Source of the DNA: Syntrophus sp. (in: bacteria)
GTDB lineage: Bacteria; Desulfobacterota; Syntrophorhabdia; Syntrophorhabdales; Syntrophorhabdaceae
Direction: 5' to 3'
NCBI GenBank assembly: GCA_013824645.1
Contig: PNOF01000005.1
Coordinates: 1-64,000, forward strand
DNA length: 64,000 nucleotides
Shown: positions 1 through 9,630 of the stretch, piece after piece
Numbering within the stretch: the first letter of the stretch is position 1
Layout: every line of letters begins with the position of its first letter
Translations under genes and position numbers: made by a program
Notes under the pieces: model-generated
The model's input: the letters and a program-made list of their open reading frames with translations, nothing else
The model's database searches: none
What the model was told of the DNA's origin: nothing

Positions 1-385
1 CGATGCCTATCAGCATATCTTTCTTTGCATTGCCCTCAACGATGAAGTCTTCAAATAGTTTCGATTTCATGTGAAAACTGAAATTGTTTCTTATGTAATC
101 AATGATATGGAGTACTTCGTCATTCCGGTAGTTTCTCGTTCTGGCATCGTATTCATTCAGTGTTTGTTTTAACTGCTTTTTGTCAGAAAGTGGTTCCAGT
201 ACCTTGAATAGGTTGTTGAAGAATTCTTTCGTTGCTTCTTTGAATAGACCTGCCATCACTGCGTATATTTCCACTTGGGAACGAAGCTGAAAAACCCTAT
301 CCTTCTCGTCTTTCGTGCTAAGCAAAAGGGTCATTTGAAACCGTAAGGCGTTTATGATTCGCAGCAGCTGCACAAAAGCAATCAT
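1..385 (-). CDS. hypothetical protein, C-terminus runs off the window; possible integron-cassette gene
   Basis: Hand translation of the minus strand gives MIAFVQLLRIINALRFQMTLLLSTKDEKDRVFQLRSQVEIYAVMAGLFKEATKEFFNNLFKVLEPLSDKKQ... open to the window edge. A 24-aa ORF (461..387, MSEQSVSRFELLLTMQGQNNLKKA) overlaps its start out of frame. Confidence 0.6.
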   Translation of the reverse strand, partial: MIAFVQLLRIINALRFQMTLLLSTKDEKDRVFQLRSQVEIYAVMAGLFKEATKEFFNNLFKVLEPLSDKKQLKQTLNEYDARTRNYRNDEVLHIIDYIRNNFSFHMKSKLFEDFIVEGNAKKDMLIGI

Positions 386-500
386 TTCATGCTTTCTTCA
401 GATTGTTCTGCCCCTGCATCGTTAGAAGGAGTTCAAAACGCGAAACTGATTGTTCACTCATTCTGTAACCACCTCATGGAATTGTCTTCAATTCTTCTGC

Positions 501-556
501 TCATAACGCTGAGTTGAGCCGGAGCGTAAGCGATCGGCTCCAACGTCTTGTTGGGC
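501..556 (-). mobile_element. attC-like integron recombination site
   Basis: Minus strand reads GCCCAACAAGACGTTGGAGCCGATCGCTTACGCTCCGGCTCAACTCAGCGTTATGA: RYYYAAC left end (GCCCAAC), GTTGGAGCCG/CGGCTCAAC stem with one unpaired base, terminal GTTATGA. Confidence 0.65.
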
Positions 557-619
557 AATGGGTTACGCAATACCTTTTCTCCCTTCTCCGTGCCTGACTT
601 CTTTAGTTTCACTTGTTTT

Positions 620-1291
620 CTATTTCTCATTGGGCTTCATTACTGACGCTCTCCGTTTTACCCCATACTTTTTATCTATGTAGGTATCTATTCTCTCAAT
701 CTCTTGCTCTATTGATGGATTCTCCTGTTTCACGTTTAACAGCTCCACTTCCCGCAAGATACTCAAGCAGATGCGATAAGCCTTCCATTCTCTGTAGGTC
801 AGGCGTTCCGACCACGCGGGTAATGAAAACCCTGCTTTTTGCATTAACTGACGATGCGCTTCAAGATATTCATTGAGAATAGCTACGAGCTCTTCAGGGG
901 CAGCGGATTGAGCGTATTCTTTGAGTGATTTCAAATGTTCCATGGCTTCTCGCTTAATAGACTGCTCGTCTATTCTGTCACGTAACTCGGCGATATGATA
1001 AACATACCATACGGACAAACCACCCAATGCGAAGCCGAATAAACCAGAAAACCAGGCACTCACTGATCTAGCGAGAAAGGTGGTTAAACTCATAGCTCCT
1101 AACACCGAAACAGAACAAACGAAAATGAAAACCGTAGCAGCCATGAACAATGAGAGGTGAAGATGAACAGTAATTACATAATGTCGTATTCTCGCAGACA
1201 ACATGATGAAGAGAAAAACGACTACCGAAACGATACCGCACAAAGAAATCAATAGTTTTATGATCAGTTTAAGGGTGACGATATCCATCAC
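620..1291 (-). CDS. hypothetical membrane protein (two N-terminal TM segments plus hydrophilic tail)
   Basis: 223-aa ORF with hydrophobic N-terminal half; ends about 60 nt before the attC-like site. Confidence 0.6.
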   Translation of the reverse strand: MMDIVTLKLIIKLLISLCGIVSVVVFLFIMLSARIRHYVITVHLHLSLFMAATVFIFVCSVSVLGAMSLTTFLARSVSAWFSGLFGFALGGLSVWYVYHIAELRDRIDEQSIKREAMEHLKSLKEYAQSAAPEELVAILNEYLEAHRQLMQKAGFSLPAWSERLTYREWKAYRICLSILREVELLNVKQENPSIEQEIERIDTYIDKKYGVKRRASVMKPNEK

Positions 1292-1825
1292 GATTTACGT
1301 GTCCCTACCAGATAACTTTGTCCATAATTCCATGTGGGCAAAGTTACACCAAGATCCAGCGGATTGTATTAATTGTCCTTTAGCAAACCATAGGCCAATC
1401 ATGATCTAATCCCCTCTTAGCCGAACATATAATATACTGCATGCCGTGATTTCCGAAAATATTAGTATTTACTAAGAAAAATGTCAATCAATAATATAAA
1501 CTGGTTACGGAGGGATAATGTTAATTAAATAGCATAGATACCATTCATTTTAGAGAAATACTGACACTGCAACTTTTGCAACATATCATTAGCATACACA
1601 TGATATGTTGCATGCAGCAATTGCTGGAATATTGATCTTGGGATCAGGGTTTGAAGCGCTGGATAATCCCACTGACATATTACTATTTCTTAAGAAAAAG
1701 TCTTTTTTACAACCCGTCTTCCTGCATCAGGAAAGGTTGGTAGGAGCTTTCTGTATTTTCTACAAATTCATAACTGCCTTTTACATTTAAACTATGCAGA
1801 TTAAGACTTACCCGCCATTTGTTTC

Positions 1826-2902
1826 TCAGTTTCCTTTAATAAGACTGATTAATCCTGCCTCACCGGACCCGCTTATTTTTAAACAAGTAATGCGGTTTAC
1901 GTCAAGGGCTCTTTCATCACCCGTGCATGCTTGCGACGGAAAAATCATGCCTTGTTTAAACGATAAGGCAGCTATAGCCATATCGAAGGCCGGACCCATA
2001 GGAAGGCTTCCGTAGATAGGCGTGTAACATGCAAGCTGCACATTTTCAGGGAGATGTTCTTTATAGTATTTTCCACACTGCTTGTGGCCGTCTGCACCAA
2101 TAAAAAGAAGTGCGTCTTTGGGGATTTCCAAAGGACTTCTATCACATCTGTTTATTATTACATCTTCAATACAACCATATGGCGAGACGCCTTCGTCAGC
2201 CCTGGTAAGCAGAAAGAAGGCCGCACCCTCACCGGGGATTCCAGTCTGAAGGTCAAATTCAAAAGGTTTCATCTCGTGGTCAGCAGTGGCTTTCTCGCCG
2301 AAAAAGCGGTGCCAGAAATATCCCAGTTCATCGTGGTACTCATCAACAGCTCCGAAGAGGACTGAATCGACCTTGCCTTCTTCGAGCCAGAGTGAAGCGG
2401 CAATGAGGGCTGACGGGACAGACATTTCGAGTTGACCCACCGTAAGCCCCGGGCCTGTTATATTAAGTAATATGGAGATATTAGCAGCGGCGGCATTCTG
2501 AACAGAATTAGAGAAGGAGGTCGGTGAGGAGAGGCCATCTCCATCATGAATAAACGTATCGAGAAATACTAATGTGGCGCGGCCCGGGCCATATCCCGAG
2601 GCGATGATGATACCCATTCGTGATCGGTCCTCGTCGAGTCTGCCCGCGTCCTCAAGGGCAAGGTACGCGCCAAGAAGGGCCATCCGGGAATAATGGTCCA
2701 CACGTCTGAGCGCCCTCTTGTTGAGAAAGTATTCAAGTCTTGAGGTGTCCGCGAGGTACGCGGGCATTTCACAAGGCCCCTGGGCGGTTTTCACCACAAC
2801 ATGTTTCGTTTTATGGTCCCCGCTGGAAAGGGCGGCGTTCAGCGCTTCCAACCCGCAGCCAAAACCGCCAACTGCACCAACACCTCGAATGGCAAGCTTC
2901 AT
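1826..2902 (-). CDS. beta-ketoacyl synthase-like chain-length-factor-type protein (catalytically degenerate)
   Basis: KAS fold motifs, but the TVVNAC-type nucleophile motif reads TVGQLEMS (Cys position = Glu) and the second His motif is YGSLPMGPA. Overlaps the next KS by 4 nt. Confidence 0.85.
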   Translation of the reverse strand: MKLAIRGVGAVGGFGCGLEALNAALSSGDHKTKHVVVKTAQGPCEMPAYLADTSRLEYFLNKRALRRVDHYSRMALLGAYLALEDAGRLDEDRSRMGIIIASGYGPGRATLVFLDTFIHDGDGLSSPTSFSNSVQNAAAANISILLNITGPGLTVGQLEMSVPSALIAASLWLEEGKVDSVLFGAVDEYHDELGYFWHRFFGEKATADHEMKPFEFDLQTGIPGEGAAFFLLTRADEGVSPYGCIEDVIINRCDRSPLEIPKDALLFIGADGHKQCGKYYKEHLPENVQLACYTPIYGSLPMGPAFDMAIAALSFKQGMIFPSQACTGDERALDVNRITCLKISGSGEAGLISLIKGN

Positions 2903-4110
2903 GACAAACCTCTATCGATTCCGAAAGCAAGGACCGCGTTATGACCGCCAAATGCAAGAGATTCCGACAGCGCCACCGGTCCTTTTACCACCATTTCAGT
3001 ATCCGCCGGAGTGACCGGCAGATCAGGATCTGGTGTTGAGAATCCCGCGTTCCGTGGTATTCTGCCCATCTCAAGACATGCCACGCTAAAGACTGCCTCG
3101 ATCGCGCCCGCGGCCCCGAGGGTATGTCCTGTGTAACCCTTTGTGGAGAGAAACGGGACACCCGGTAACATATCTGCAAGAACCATAGACTCTGTCCTGT
3201 CATTGTCCGGTGTGCCTGTACCGTGGGCATTCACGAAGGCAATATTGTCTGTGGTAATATTGCCCAGCGCTATGGCCTCTCCAATGGCCCGTCTGAGCCC
3301 TCGTCCCTCGGGATGAGGGGCAGTGAAGTGATACGCGTCGCAGGAAGCGCCATAGCCAAGAACAAAAGCGCGCGCTTTCTTATTCCGGGAGCGCCTTGAG
3401 TTTTCAGATTCAAGAACAAGTATGGCCGCGCCCTCACCAAGGTTAAGGCCTTTTCGTTCTTTATCAAAGGGCTTACAAGGGGAATCGTCGGCAATCATCA
3501 ACGATATGAATCCATTATAGGTAACGTGGCAGAGTTCATCGGTACCACCGGCAAGTACAATGTCGCAGAGGCCCGCTTTAATCCAGGAGGCGCCGAGACC
3601 TATTGCGTCGGTACCGGAAGAACATGCATTGACAACGGTCTGGCAGGGCCCGCAGAGATCAAACTCGCGTGCGATAACCGCCGCCGGATTACTGTTCAGG
3701 AGCCTGATGATCTGGACCATATCGGGTTGTTCCCCTTTGAGATATTGCCGGTAGAAATCCTCGTTATTCATGGTAGTGCCTACGGTTGTGCCTACACAGA
3801 CACCAACACGCTGACCGCGCATGGTCTCCAGCTCCTGGTCAAGTCCGGCGTTACTGATAGCCTCATGGGCGGCAAAGAGGGCAAGCCTTCCTGTCCGTGT
3901 TATGTCCGTGATACCACGCGGTTCCAGTGACATGAGGTCATTTGACACCTCAAAGACCGGATAGGAAATACTGTGACTGGAGGTAAACCGCAGCGGTAGC
4001 GCGGGGTCTTTGCGTTCCCTGAAAAGAGCGTCCATGCATTCTCCGACAGTATCGCCGGGGGCGCATATGCAACCCATGCCTGTTATGGCAACAGGGAATG
4101 GACCACTCAT
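2899..4110 (-). CDS. beta-ketoacyl-ACP synthase II (FabF-like)
   Basis: Cys motif VVNACSSGTDAIG, His motifs NAHGTGTPDND and KGYTGHTLGAAGA. Confidence 0.93.
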   Translation of the reverse strand: MSGPFPVAITGMGCICAPGDTVGECMDALFRERKDPALPLRFTSSHSISYPVFEVSNDLMSLEPRGITDITRTGRLALFAAHEAISNAGLDQELETMRGQRVGVCVGTTVGTTMNNEDFYRQYLKGEQPDMVQIIRLLNSNPAAVIAREFDLCGPCQTVVNACSSGTDAIGLGASWIKAGLCDIVLAGGTDELCHVTYNGFISLMIADDSPCKPFDKERKGLNLGEGAAILVLESENSRRSRNKKARAFVLGYGASCDAYHFTAPHPEGRGLRRAIGEAIALGNITTDNIAFVNAHGTGTPDNDRTESMVLADMLPGVPFLSTKGYTGHTLGAAGAIEAVFSVACLEMGRIPRNAGFSTPDPDLPVTPADTEMVVKGPVALSESLAFGGHNAVLAFGIDRGLS

Positions 4111-4361
4111 CGGGGCATCCTTTCTTCTATATACGCGGCGAGAGTATTGATGGAACGGAAGGCTTCGCGGCCCTCATCAAGACTCTTTATCTCAACGCCA
4201 AAATGTTTTTCCAGAAGAACAACGATCTCGACAGCATCGAGCGAATCGAGGCCCAGACCTTCACCAAAGAGGGGCGCATCGTCTTCGATTTCTTCAGGGC
4301 TGATTTCTTCCAGGTTCAGCTCTTCAACAATAATCTTTTTCAATTGCTCTTTGACAGTCAT
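4107..4361 (-). CDS. acyl carrier protein
   Basis: 84 aa with LGLDSLDAVEIVV phosphopantetheine motif; overlaps the KS start. Confidence 0.95.
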   Translation of the reverse strand: MTVKEQLKKIIVEELNLEEISPEEIEDDAPLFGEGLGLDSLDAVEIVVLLEKHFGVEIKSLDEGREAFRSINTLAAYIEERMPR

Positions 4362-4465
4362 ATACTAACCTTCCTTTATTCAGTTTCTGGGGCTCGCGTC
4401 GCCCCCTCCAGCGGCAAAGCCACTGGAGCCTTCCCTTCTCGCCCGCTGTGCGGGCTGTTTGTGTT

Positions 4466-4675
4466 TACTGTTACGTTTTTACTATTCACTATTCATTATC
4501 GACTATTCACTGTCTCTTTGCCATTCACCATTTACGATTCACGAGTACCCTATGCTTCATATACGGTTTTTTTCCTCTTCCATCGTCCTTCGTCCTAGTC
4601 CCACCGCTTCAGCGGGACGGTCGTCCATCGGTCTTTTACACTATTCACTATCGACCATTCACTGTCTTCCGCTAT
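4466..4675. repeat. low-complexity intergenic repeat (TTCACTATTCACTATCGACTATTCACTG words) interspersed with short palindromes
   Basis: Repeated words at 4466-4535 and 4640-4670, with CCACCGCTTCAGCGGGACGG-type hairpin text between. Confidence 0.55.
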
Positions 4676-5594
4676 TCTCCCACATATCGAAAAAATTAAA
4701 AAACTGGTACGGATAACGTTCCGTGTACGATTCGAGAGTTTCGGCAAACTGCACAACATAGGGATAGAATTCCTTTTCCGATTTTCCAAGGTGTGAGGGG
4801 ACCCGTATTACCCTGTCGAGTGTCATTTCATAGCTGCCTGTGCCGCTTTTATGAGAAAAGAGAATGACAATAGGTGCGCCTGTCGCTGAAGCAAGCTTAA
4901 AGGCGCTGAAGGGGAGGCGGACTTTTCCTCCAAGAAAATTTACAGAAGCAGTTTTCCTGTCGCTGCCAAAAACCCTGTCACCCATGATAGAAAGGACCTC
5001 GCCTTTTTTGAGGACTTCCATCATCTCCAGCACGCCGCCCATGTAACCAAGAGGATCAATAATGTGAAAAGGCTTTGAAACGCCGGTGTGTTCATAATAG
5101 TGCAGGTCCAGGTCCCCCTCTTCACGGTGGAGCAGAAGACTGACCGGGGTATTGAGTGAGCGCAATTGCGCCATTGCTGCCTGCCAGCAGCCCACATGCG
5201 CGGTGAGCAATATCACGCCGTGCCCTTCATGGATCAATTTGAACAAACCCCCTAAATCATTGGAGGTAATGGTAATGTATTCGGGTCCCCTGATTCCGAT
5301 TGCCGCCCTGTCGATCAATGCCTTTCCGAGATCAACATAGATGCGATAACAGTGGAATAGTTTTTTGAAGGGGTTTTTTGTTTTAAACCTCCGTATGAGA
5401 TAGTAATCTGCCTTTTTTCTGATAGCAGGTCTGAAAAGAGTATAGTATAGAGCAACGCAATTGAGGAGCGCATACGACACTCCTCTCCCGCCATATCTGA
5501 TAAGGAAATAAAATATGTTGTGCTGGAAACTTGAGCCAATACTACTACTGGTCCACTGTGGACGATCTTCTCGTGCGCTTGGTTCCTTATGCAT
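4659..5594 (-). CDS. lysophospholipid/lipid A-type acyltransferase (LpxL/HtrB-like)
   Basis: HEGHGVILLTAHVGCWQAA, HREEGDLDLHYY and GDRVFGSDRKTASVNFLGG motifs typical of the LpxL-like family. Confidence 0.82.
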   Translation of the reverse strand: MHKEPSAREDRPQWTSSSIGSSFQHNIFYFLIRYGGRGVSYALLNCVALYYTLFRPAIRKKADYYLIRRFKTKNPFKKLFHCYRIYVDLGKALIDRAAIGIRGPEYITITSNDLGGLFKLIHEGHGVILLTAHVGCWQAAMAQLRSLNTPVSLLLHREEGDLDLHYYEHTGVSKPFHIIDPLGYMGGVLEMMEVLKKGEVLSIMGDRVFGSDRKTASVNFLGGKVRLPFSAFKLASATGAPIVILFSHKSGTGSYEMTLDRVIRVPSHLGKSEKEFYPYVVQFAETLESYTERYPYQFFNFFDMWENSGRQ

Positions 5595-6768
5595 TCTTAA
5601 CAGCTCTTTTCTTTTTCAGAGCAAAGGTAAGGACATAGATAATGCCACCGATGAAGAGACCCATAAGCGGCCCGAGGACAAGGGCGCCGATGATCCATTC
5701 AAAAATTCTTTCCAGACCCTGATATCCGAGAGTCTTCAGGGAAATCTCCGTGAGAAACCTCCCGTGACGGATAAAGTAACCAACCTCAATGCAGAGTGCC
5801 GGGACAATAGGGGGATTACAGAGCTGACTGGTCCCGAGGGCAGCATATTTGTTGAGGCGAAAAAAATTGGCTGTACCGAGGATAACCAGTGCCTGGCAAG
5901 CAATAAGCGGCAGAGCGCCGAGAAAAACACCGAGGCCGCCCGATACAGCCAGCCTTTTCGGCGACACGTGCTTACTGAGGAGGATCCTCAGTGATTCCAC
6001 GGGTCGGAGGATGGTTATTCTTGATATATCGTCTTGTTCCTGCACGAACCACCTGTGCGGTACAGGCATGATAGCCCGTATGGTGAGACGTGTATTGAGG
6101 ATGGTAAGGGCAAGGTTGTCCATGAAGGGGCGGAAGTGGGAAATACGTTTGTCTGGTTCAGGATAATGGACGGAAATATCGACTTCCTTCAGCGTTATCC
6201 CTGCCCAGGCGGCTTTCACCAATACCTCTACCTCAAAGGAATATCGCTTATCGCGGAGCTTCAACCATTCCAGGAGGATGACCGGGTAGGCACGGAAACC
6301 GCTCTGGGTGTCTTTCAAGGAACAACCTGTCTGTACCCTGACCCAGAAATTGGAAAAACTCCTGCCAAACCGTGATGAAAAAGGAACGGTTTTACTGTTA
6401 AAAATCCTTTTTCCTACTACAATGGCCAGCGGTTTTTTTCGGATTACAGGAATGAACCGTGAAACATCGGCAGGATCATGCTGTCCGTCAGCGTCGATGG
6501 TAATAATATGGGACATGCCAAGTCTTCGCGCTTCCTCTGCTGCAGTTAAGATTGCCGCACCTTTTCCCCTGTTTTGTTCGTGGCGGATAAACAGGACCGG
6601 AAGATCCCGGATTGCCTCTGCGCTGCCGTCATCACTGCCGTCATCAATAACAAGAACATCGATACTGACGGCAAGGGCGCGTGTCACAACATCTCTCAGC
6701 GTCCCGGCATGGTTATAGACAGGGATCACAATGAGTGGTTTTATCTTTTCTATTCCTGGTTCATTCAT
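5587..6768 (-). CDS. glycosyltransferase family 2 fused to a DUF2062-like membrane domain
   Basis: PLIVIPVYNHAGTLRDVV...IDDGSDDGSAEAIR...TIDADGQHDPAD; C-terminal membrane domain GVFLGALPLIACQ... Confidence 0.88.
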   Translation of the reverse strand: MNEPGIEKIKPLIVIPVYNHAGTLRDVVTRALAVSIDVLVIDDGSDDGSAEAIRDLPVLFIRHEQNRGKGAAILTAAEEARRLGMSHIITIDADGQHDPADVSRFIPVIRKKPLAIVVGKRIFNSKTVPFSSRFGRSFSNFWVRVQTGCSLKDTQSGFRAYPVILLEWLKLRDKRYSFEVEVLVKAAWAGITLKEVDISVHYPEPDKRISHFRPFMDNLALTILNTRLTIRAIMPVPHRWFVQEQDDISRITILRPVESLRILLSKHVSPKRLAVSGGLGVFLGALPLIACQALVILGTANFFRLNKYAALGTSQLCNPPIVPALCIEVGYFIRHGRFLTEISLKTLGYQGLERIFEWIIGALVLGPLMGLFIGGIIYVLTFALKKKRAVKNA

Positions 6769-8237
6769 TGCTTTTTCGGCTCTTTTCGGGCATCGGCAAT
6801 TCGTTTATTTGTGAATGCAAATCGGATGAATCCTCCTATATTTATCAGAAACCGCTTCCAGCTATCGGGGGAACGCCAGATCATAGCAATAAAGTCCAGA
6901 AGTACTTTGGGGCGCATAAAGTGTTTCTGGTAGAACCTTACAAAGAGTTTTTCCATACGTTCTTCAGTCATTCCCCGTGGGATAAAGAGGAAATGCATGC
7001 AGTCCATCCTTTCCCAGTCTTCTTCAAAGGTGCCAAGCTCGTGGGCATTTTCATAGAGGGGCGTACCCGGAAAAGGGGTAAATTTGGATACATTTATGTC
7101 ATCAATGGGTAATGAGAAGACATAATCCATGCTCTTTCTGATGCTCGACTCGGTTTCGCCGGGCAGACCCATCATGAGGAGTCCCTTAACGCGGATACGG
7201 GCTTTATGTATCAGATGTATCTTTTCTGCAAGCATCTCAAGATTCGGGTTTTTCCGGTGTTGAGCAAGAAGGTCCTCATCACCCGTCTCCACTCCGAGAC
7301 TGATCATCCAGCATCCGGCCTCTTTCATCAGCCTTGCCAGATTGAGATCAATATGCTCCGCCCTCACCGCACAGTTAAAGGTCATCCTGAGGGGCTTATC
7401 GATCATCAAACGGGTGAAGGCTTCAACCCTTTTGCGGTTAAAGGTAAACTGGTCATCATAGAAGTTGATGTGGCGGATATGAAAACGGTCCTTGAGGTAT
7501 TTCAGGTGTTCGTAGAGATATTCCGCGGAATTATACCGGAAGCTGTTCCCGAAGACGGAACGGTCGCAGTAACTGCACGCGTAAGGACATCCACGGCTCG
7601 ATATACAACTTGAGTTGGGGACCCGTGGATAATTGAAGATGGGTAGACTGTATGCGTGAGGATAGCCATCGAGTTTTTCATAAGCGGGAAACGGGAGGGT
7701 ATCGAGTTCGATACTTTTCGGGCGGTAGCCATTGAAGCGCGGGTTCCCTTCCCTGTCACGGTAGATAACACCATGAGGTGAAGATGTCTTATCTATTTCC
7801 CCATCGCAGGTGAGGAGTTCCTTCAGGGTCTCTTCTCCTTCACCTACCACGGCAAAATCTACTTCCGGAAAATCCGCGAGGATTTTTGTTTTCAGGGCCG
7901 ACACATGGGGGCCTCCAAAAACAGCCTTTATACCCGGCAGTATGCTTTTCGCCAGCGCCGTGATGCGCACTCCGTCGAGAAAACTTGATGTGGTGCAACT
8001 GAAACCGATAAAAGAGGGCATTTCCCTTGTCAGATACTCTCTGATGAAACGGTCTGAAAAAGGCTTGGCATAGCAGTCAACAATATCAGCATGCATATTT
8101 TCTTTTTTCAGATAGGCGGCTATGCTTGCCAGACCAAGGGGAGGCATGATATTGGCTATCCGTGAAACATCCTGTCCCGCGCTTTCCATCTTGTAACCAA
8201 GGGGATGGACGAGGATGATTTTATTTGATTTCAGCAT
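6765..8237 (-). CDS. B12-binding-domain radical SAM protein
   Basis: N-terminal B12-binding-like region, CxxxCxxC in SRGCPYACSYCDRSVFG, GLPGETESSI. Confidence 0.9.
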   Translation of the reverse strand: MLKSNKIILVHPLGYKMESAGQDVSRIANIMPPLGLASIAAYLKKENMHADIVDCYAKPFSDRFIREYLTREMPSFIGFSCTTSSFLDGVRITALAKSILPGIKAVFGGPHVSALKTKILADFPEVDFAVVGEGEETLKELLTCDGEIDKTSSPHGVIYRDREGNPRFNGYRPKSIELDTLPFPAYEKLDGYPHAYSLPIFNYPRVPNSSCISSRGCPYACSYCDRSVFGNSFRYNSAEYLYEHLKYLKDRFHIRHINFYDDQFTFNRKRVEAFTRLMIDKPLRMTFNCAVRAEHIDLNLARLMKEAGCWMISLGVETGDEDLLAQHRKNPNLEMLAEKIHLIHKARIRVKGLLMMGLPGETESSIRKSMDYVFSLPIDDINVSKFTPFPGTPLYENAHELGTFEEDWERMDCMHFLFIPRGMTEERMEKLFVRFYQKHFMRPKVLLDFIAMIWRSPDSWKRFLINIGGFIRFAFTNKRIADARKEPKKQ

Positions 8238-8280
8238 TATTTTCCTTTGGCATGGCCCATAGAGCGCTCTCCGCTATACG

Positions 8281-9630
8281 TTAGCGGAAGCTGATTAGCC
8301 GGTCCCATAATAAGCCATAGTAGCCATATTTGTTCATGACTCGGGCCATCTCCAGACCCTGAGAAGGAGGAAAAATCCTGTCCCTGCGCCCCTTGAAACC
8401 AGTTTTGACCATATTGTCCATTGTTTCAACATCTATTTCCGGTGAAAAATAGTAGGTCGGTTTCAGAAGAGAATCGCTCTTCCTGAGGACACCTTCTTCT
8501 ATGGCCTGGGCCTGTATCATAGTGCCCGGAAAAATACGAATTCCGGAAAAAGCAAAGACAACACAGTTCTTCAGCATCTCCAGGTTGACGAACCCTTTCC
8601 TGACCGATGCCTCCGACTCGCCCGGGCCGCCGAATATGACGTAGTGGGCGCAGGGAATCTGCGCGTCAACACATGCCTGATTGAACTCATAGACATCATC
8701 AAAGGTAAATTGTTTATTAAGCCCTGAAAGAGTTTCATCGCTTGCGGCGTCGCTTCCTGCCTCTATGGCATAAAGTCCCGATTGTTTGAGCAGAGACATC
8801 CTGTCCTTACTGATCTCTTCGGGACGGAAAAAAGCGGCCCACTTTATTTTGATCCCCCTTCGTACCAGCGTTTCGGCCACGTTTAGATAACCACCTTCTT
8901 CATCGTTAAATATAGAGTCCGTAAAATAGAAGGTATTTATACCGTAAGTTTTCTGAAGTTTTTCCACCTCATCGGCAATATCATCGGGCGGTCTTTGTCT
9001 CACTATATCACCCTCAATAGCCGGATAGGTACAGTAGACACATTTATAAGGACATCCCCGCTTGGTCTGCATGCTGATCATGCCGCTTCGTCCTGTATAA
9101 AAATTGACAAGGCCAGGCTCCCAGAGAGGCTGGCAGGTCATGGCATCGCCGGAACAGAAGGCCGCTCCTTTTCTGGTAATCGCCGGTACTGACAGCCCTT
9201 CATTGAGGGCCTCGATGAGGTCGCAGACGGCCTGTTCTCCCTCACCGGCAATTCCGTAATCTCCTCCAAGATAGTTGAGGATCTCTTCAGGCATCACTGA
9301 AAAAGCGGAACCCCCTAAAATGACAGGTGCAGGGGTTGCCTCCCTGATGATTTTTATTAAGCCCAGATCAGTAGAAAGGTACCAGTCGTTGCCGTTCAGG
9401 CAATGATCGGCGGCATCAATATTCCGGATGGAAATACCCACATAGTGGGGTCCAAAATCGTAGATTGCCTTCCGTAAGCGGGCGTCCGACTGTTCTTCCG
9501 CGAGAAAGTCGAACTGACGGACCTCGTGGCCTGCCCTTGTGAGGGCCGACGCGATGATTGCCATACCTACAGGATACACAGGATAGGGATCAACAATTGT
9601 ATTGGAGGAAACAAGAAAAATCCGACTCAT
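8281..9630 (-). CDS. B12-binding-domain radical SAM protein (lipid-biosynthesis type)
   Basis: CxxxCxxC in KRGCPYKCVYCTYPAIEG; N-terminal B12-binding-like region; GGPGESEASV. Confidence 0.88.
   Translation of the reverse strand: MSRIFLVSSNTIVDPYPVYPVGMAIIASALTRAGHEVRQFDFLAEEQSDARLRKAIYDFGPHYVGISIRNIDAADHCLNGNDWYLSTDLGLIKIIREATPAPVILGGSAFSVMPEEILNYLGGDYGIAGEGEQAVCDLIEALNEGLSVPAITRKGAAFCSGDAMTCQPLWEPGLVNFYTGRSGMISMQTKRGCPYKCVYCTYPAIEGDIVRQRPPDDIADEVEKLQKTYGINTFYFTDSIFNDEEGGYLNVAETLVRRGIKIKWAAFFRPEEISKDRMSLLKQSGLYAIEAGSDAASDETLSGLNKQFTFDDVYEFNQACVDAQIPCAHYVIFGGPGESEASVRKGFVNLEMLKNCVVFAFSGIRIFPGTMIQAQAIEEGVLRKSDSLLKPTYYFSPEIDVETMDNMVKTGFKGRRDRIFPPSQGLEMARVMNKYGYYGLLWDRLISFR

Noticed and set aside
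1313-1346. TAACTTTGTCC/GGGCAAAGTTA inverted repeat upstream of the 1291-620 gene, considered as a second attC
   Set aside because: Position fits a cassette boundary, but the core sites do not match RYYYAAC/GTTRRRY well and the stem lacks the usual attC spacer features; could be an ordinary hairpin.
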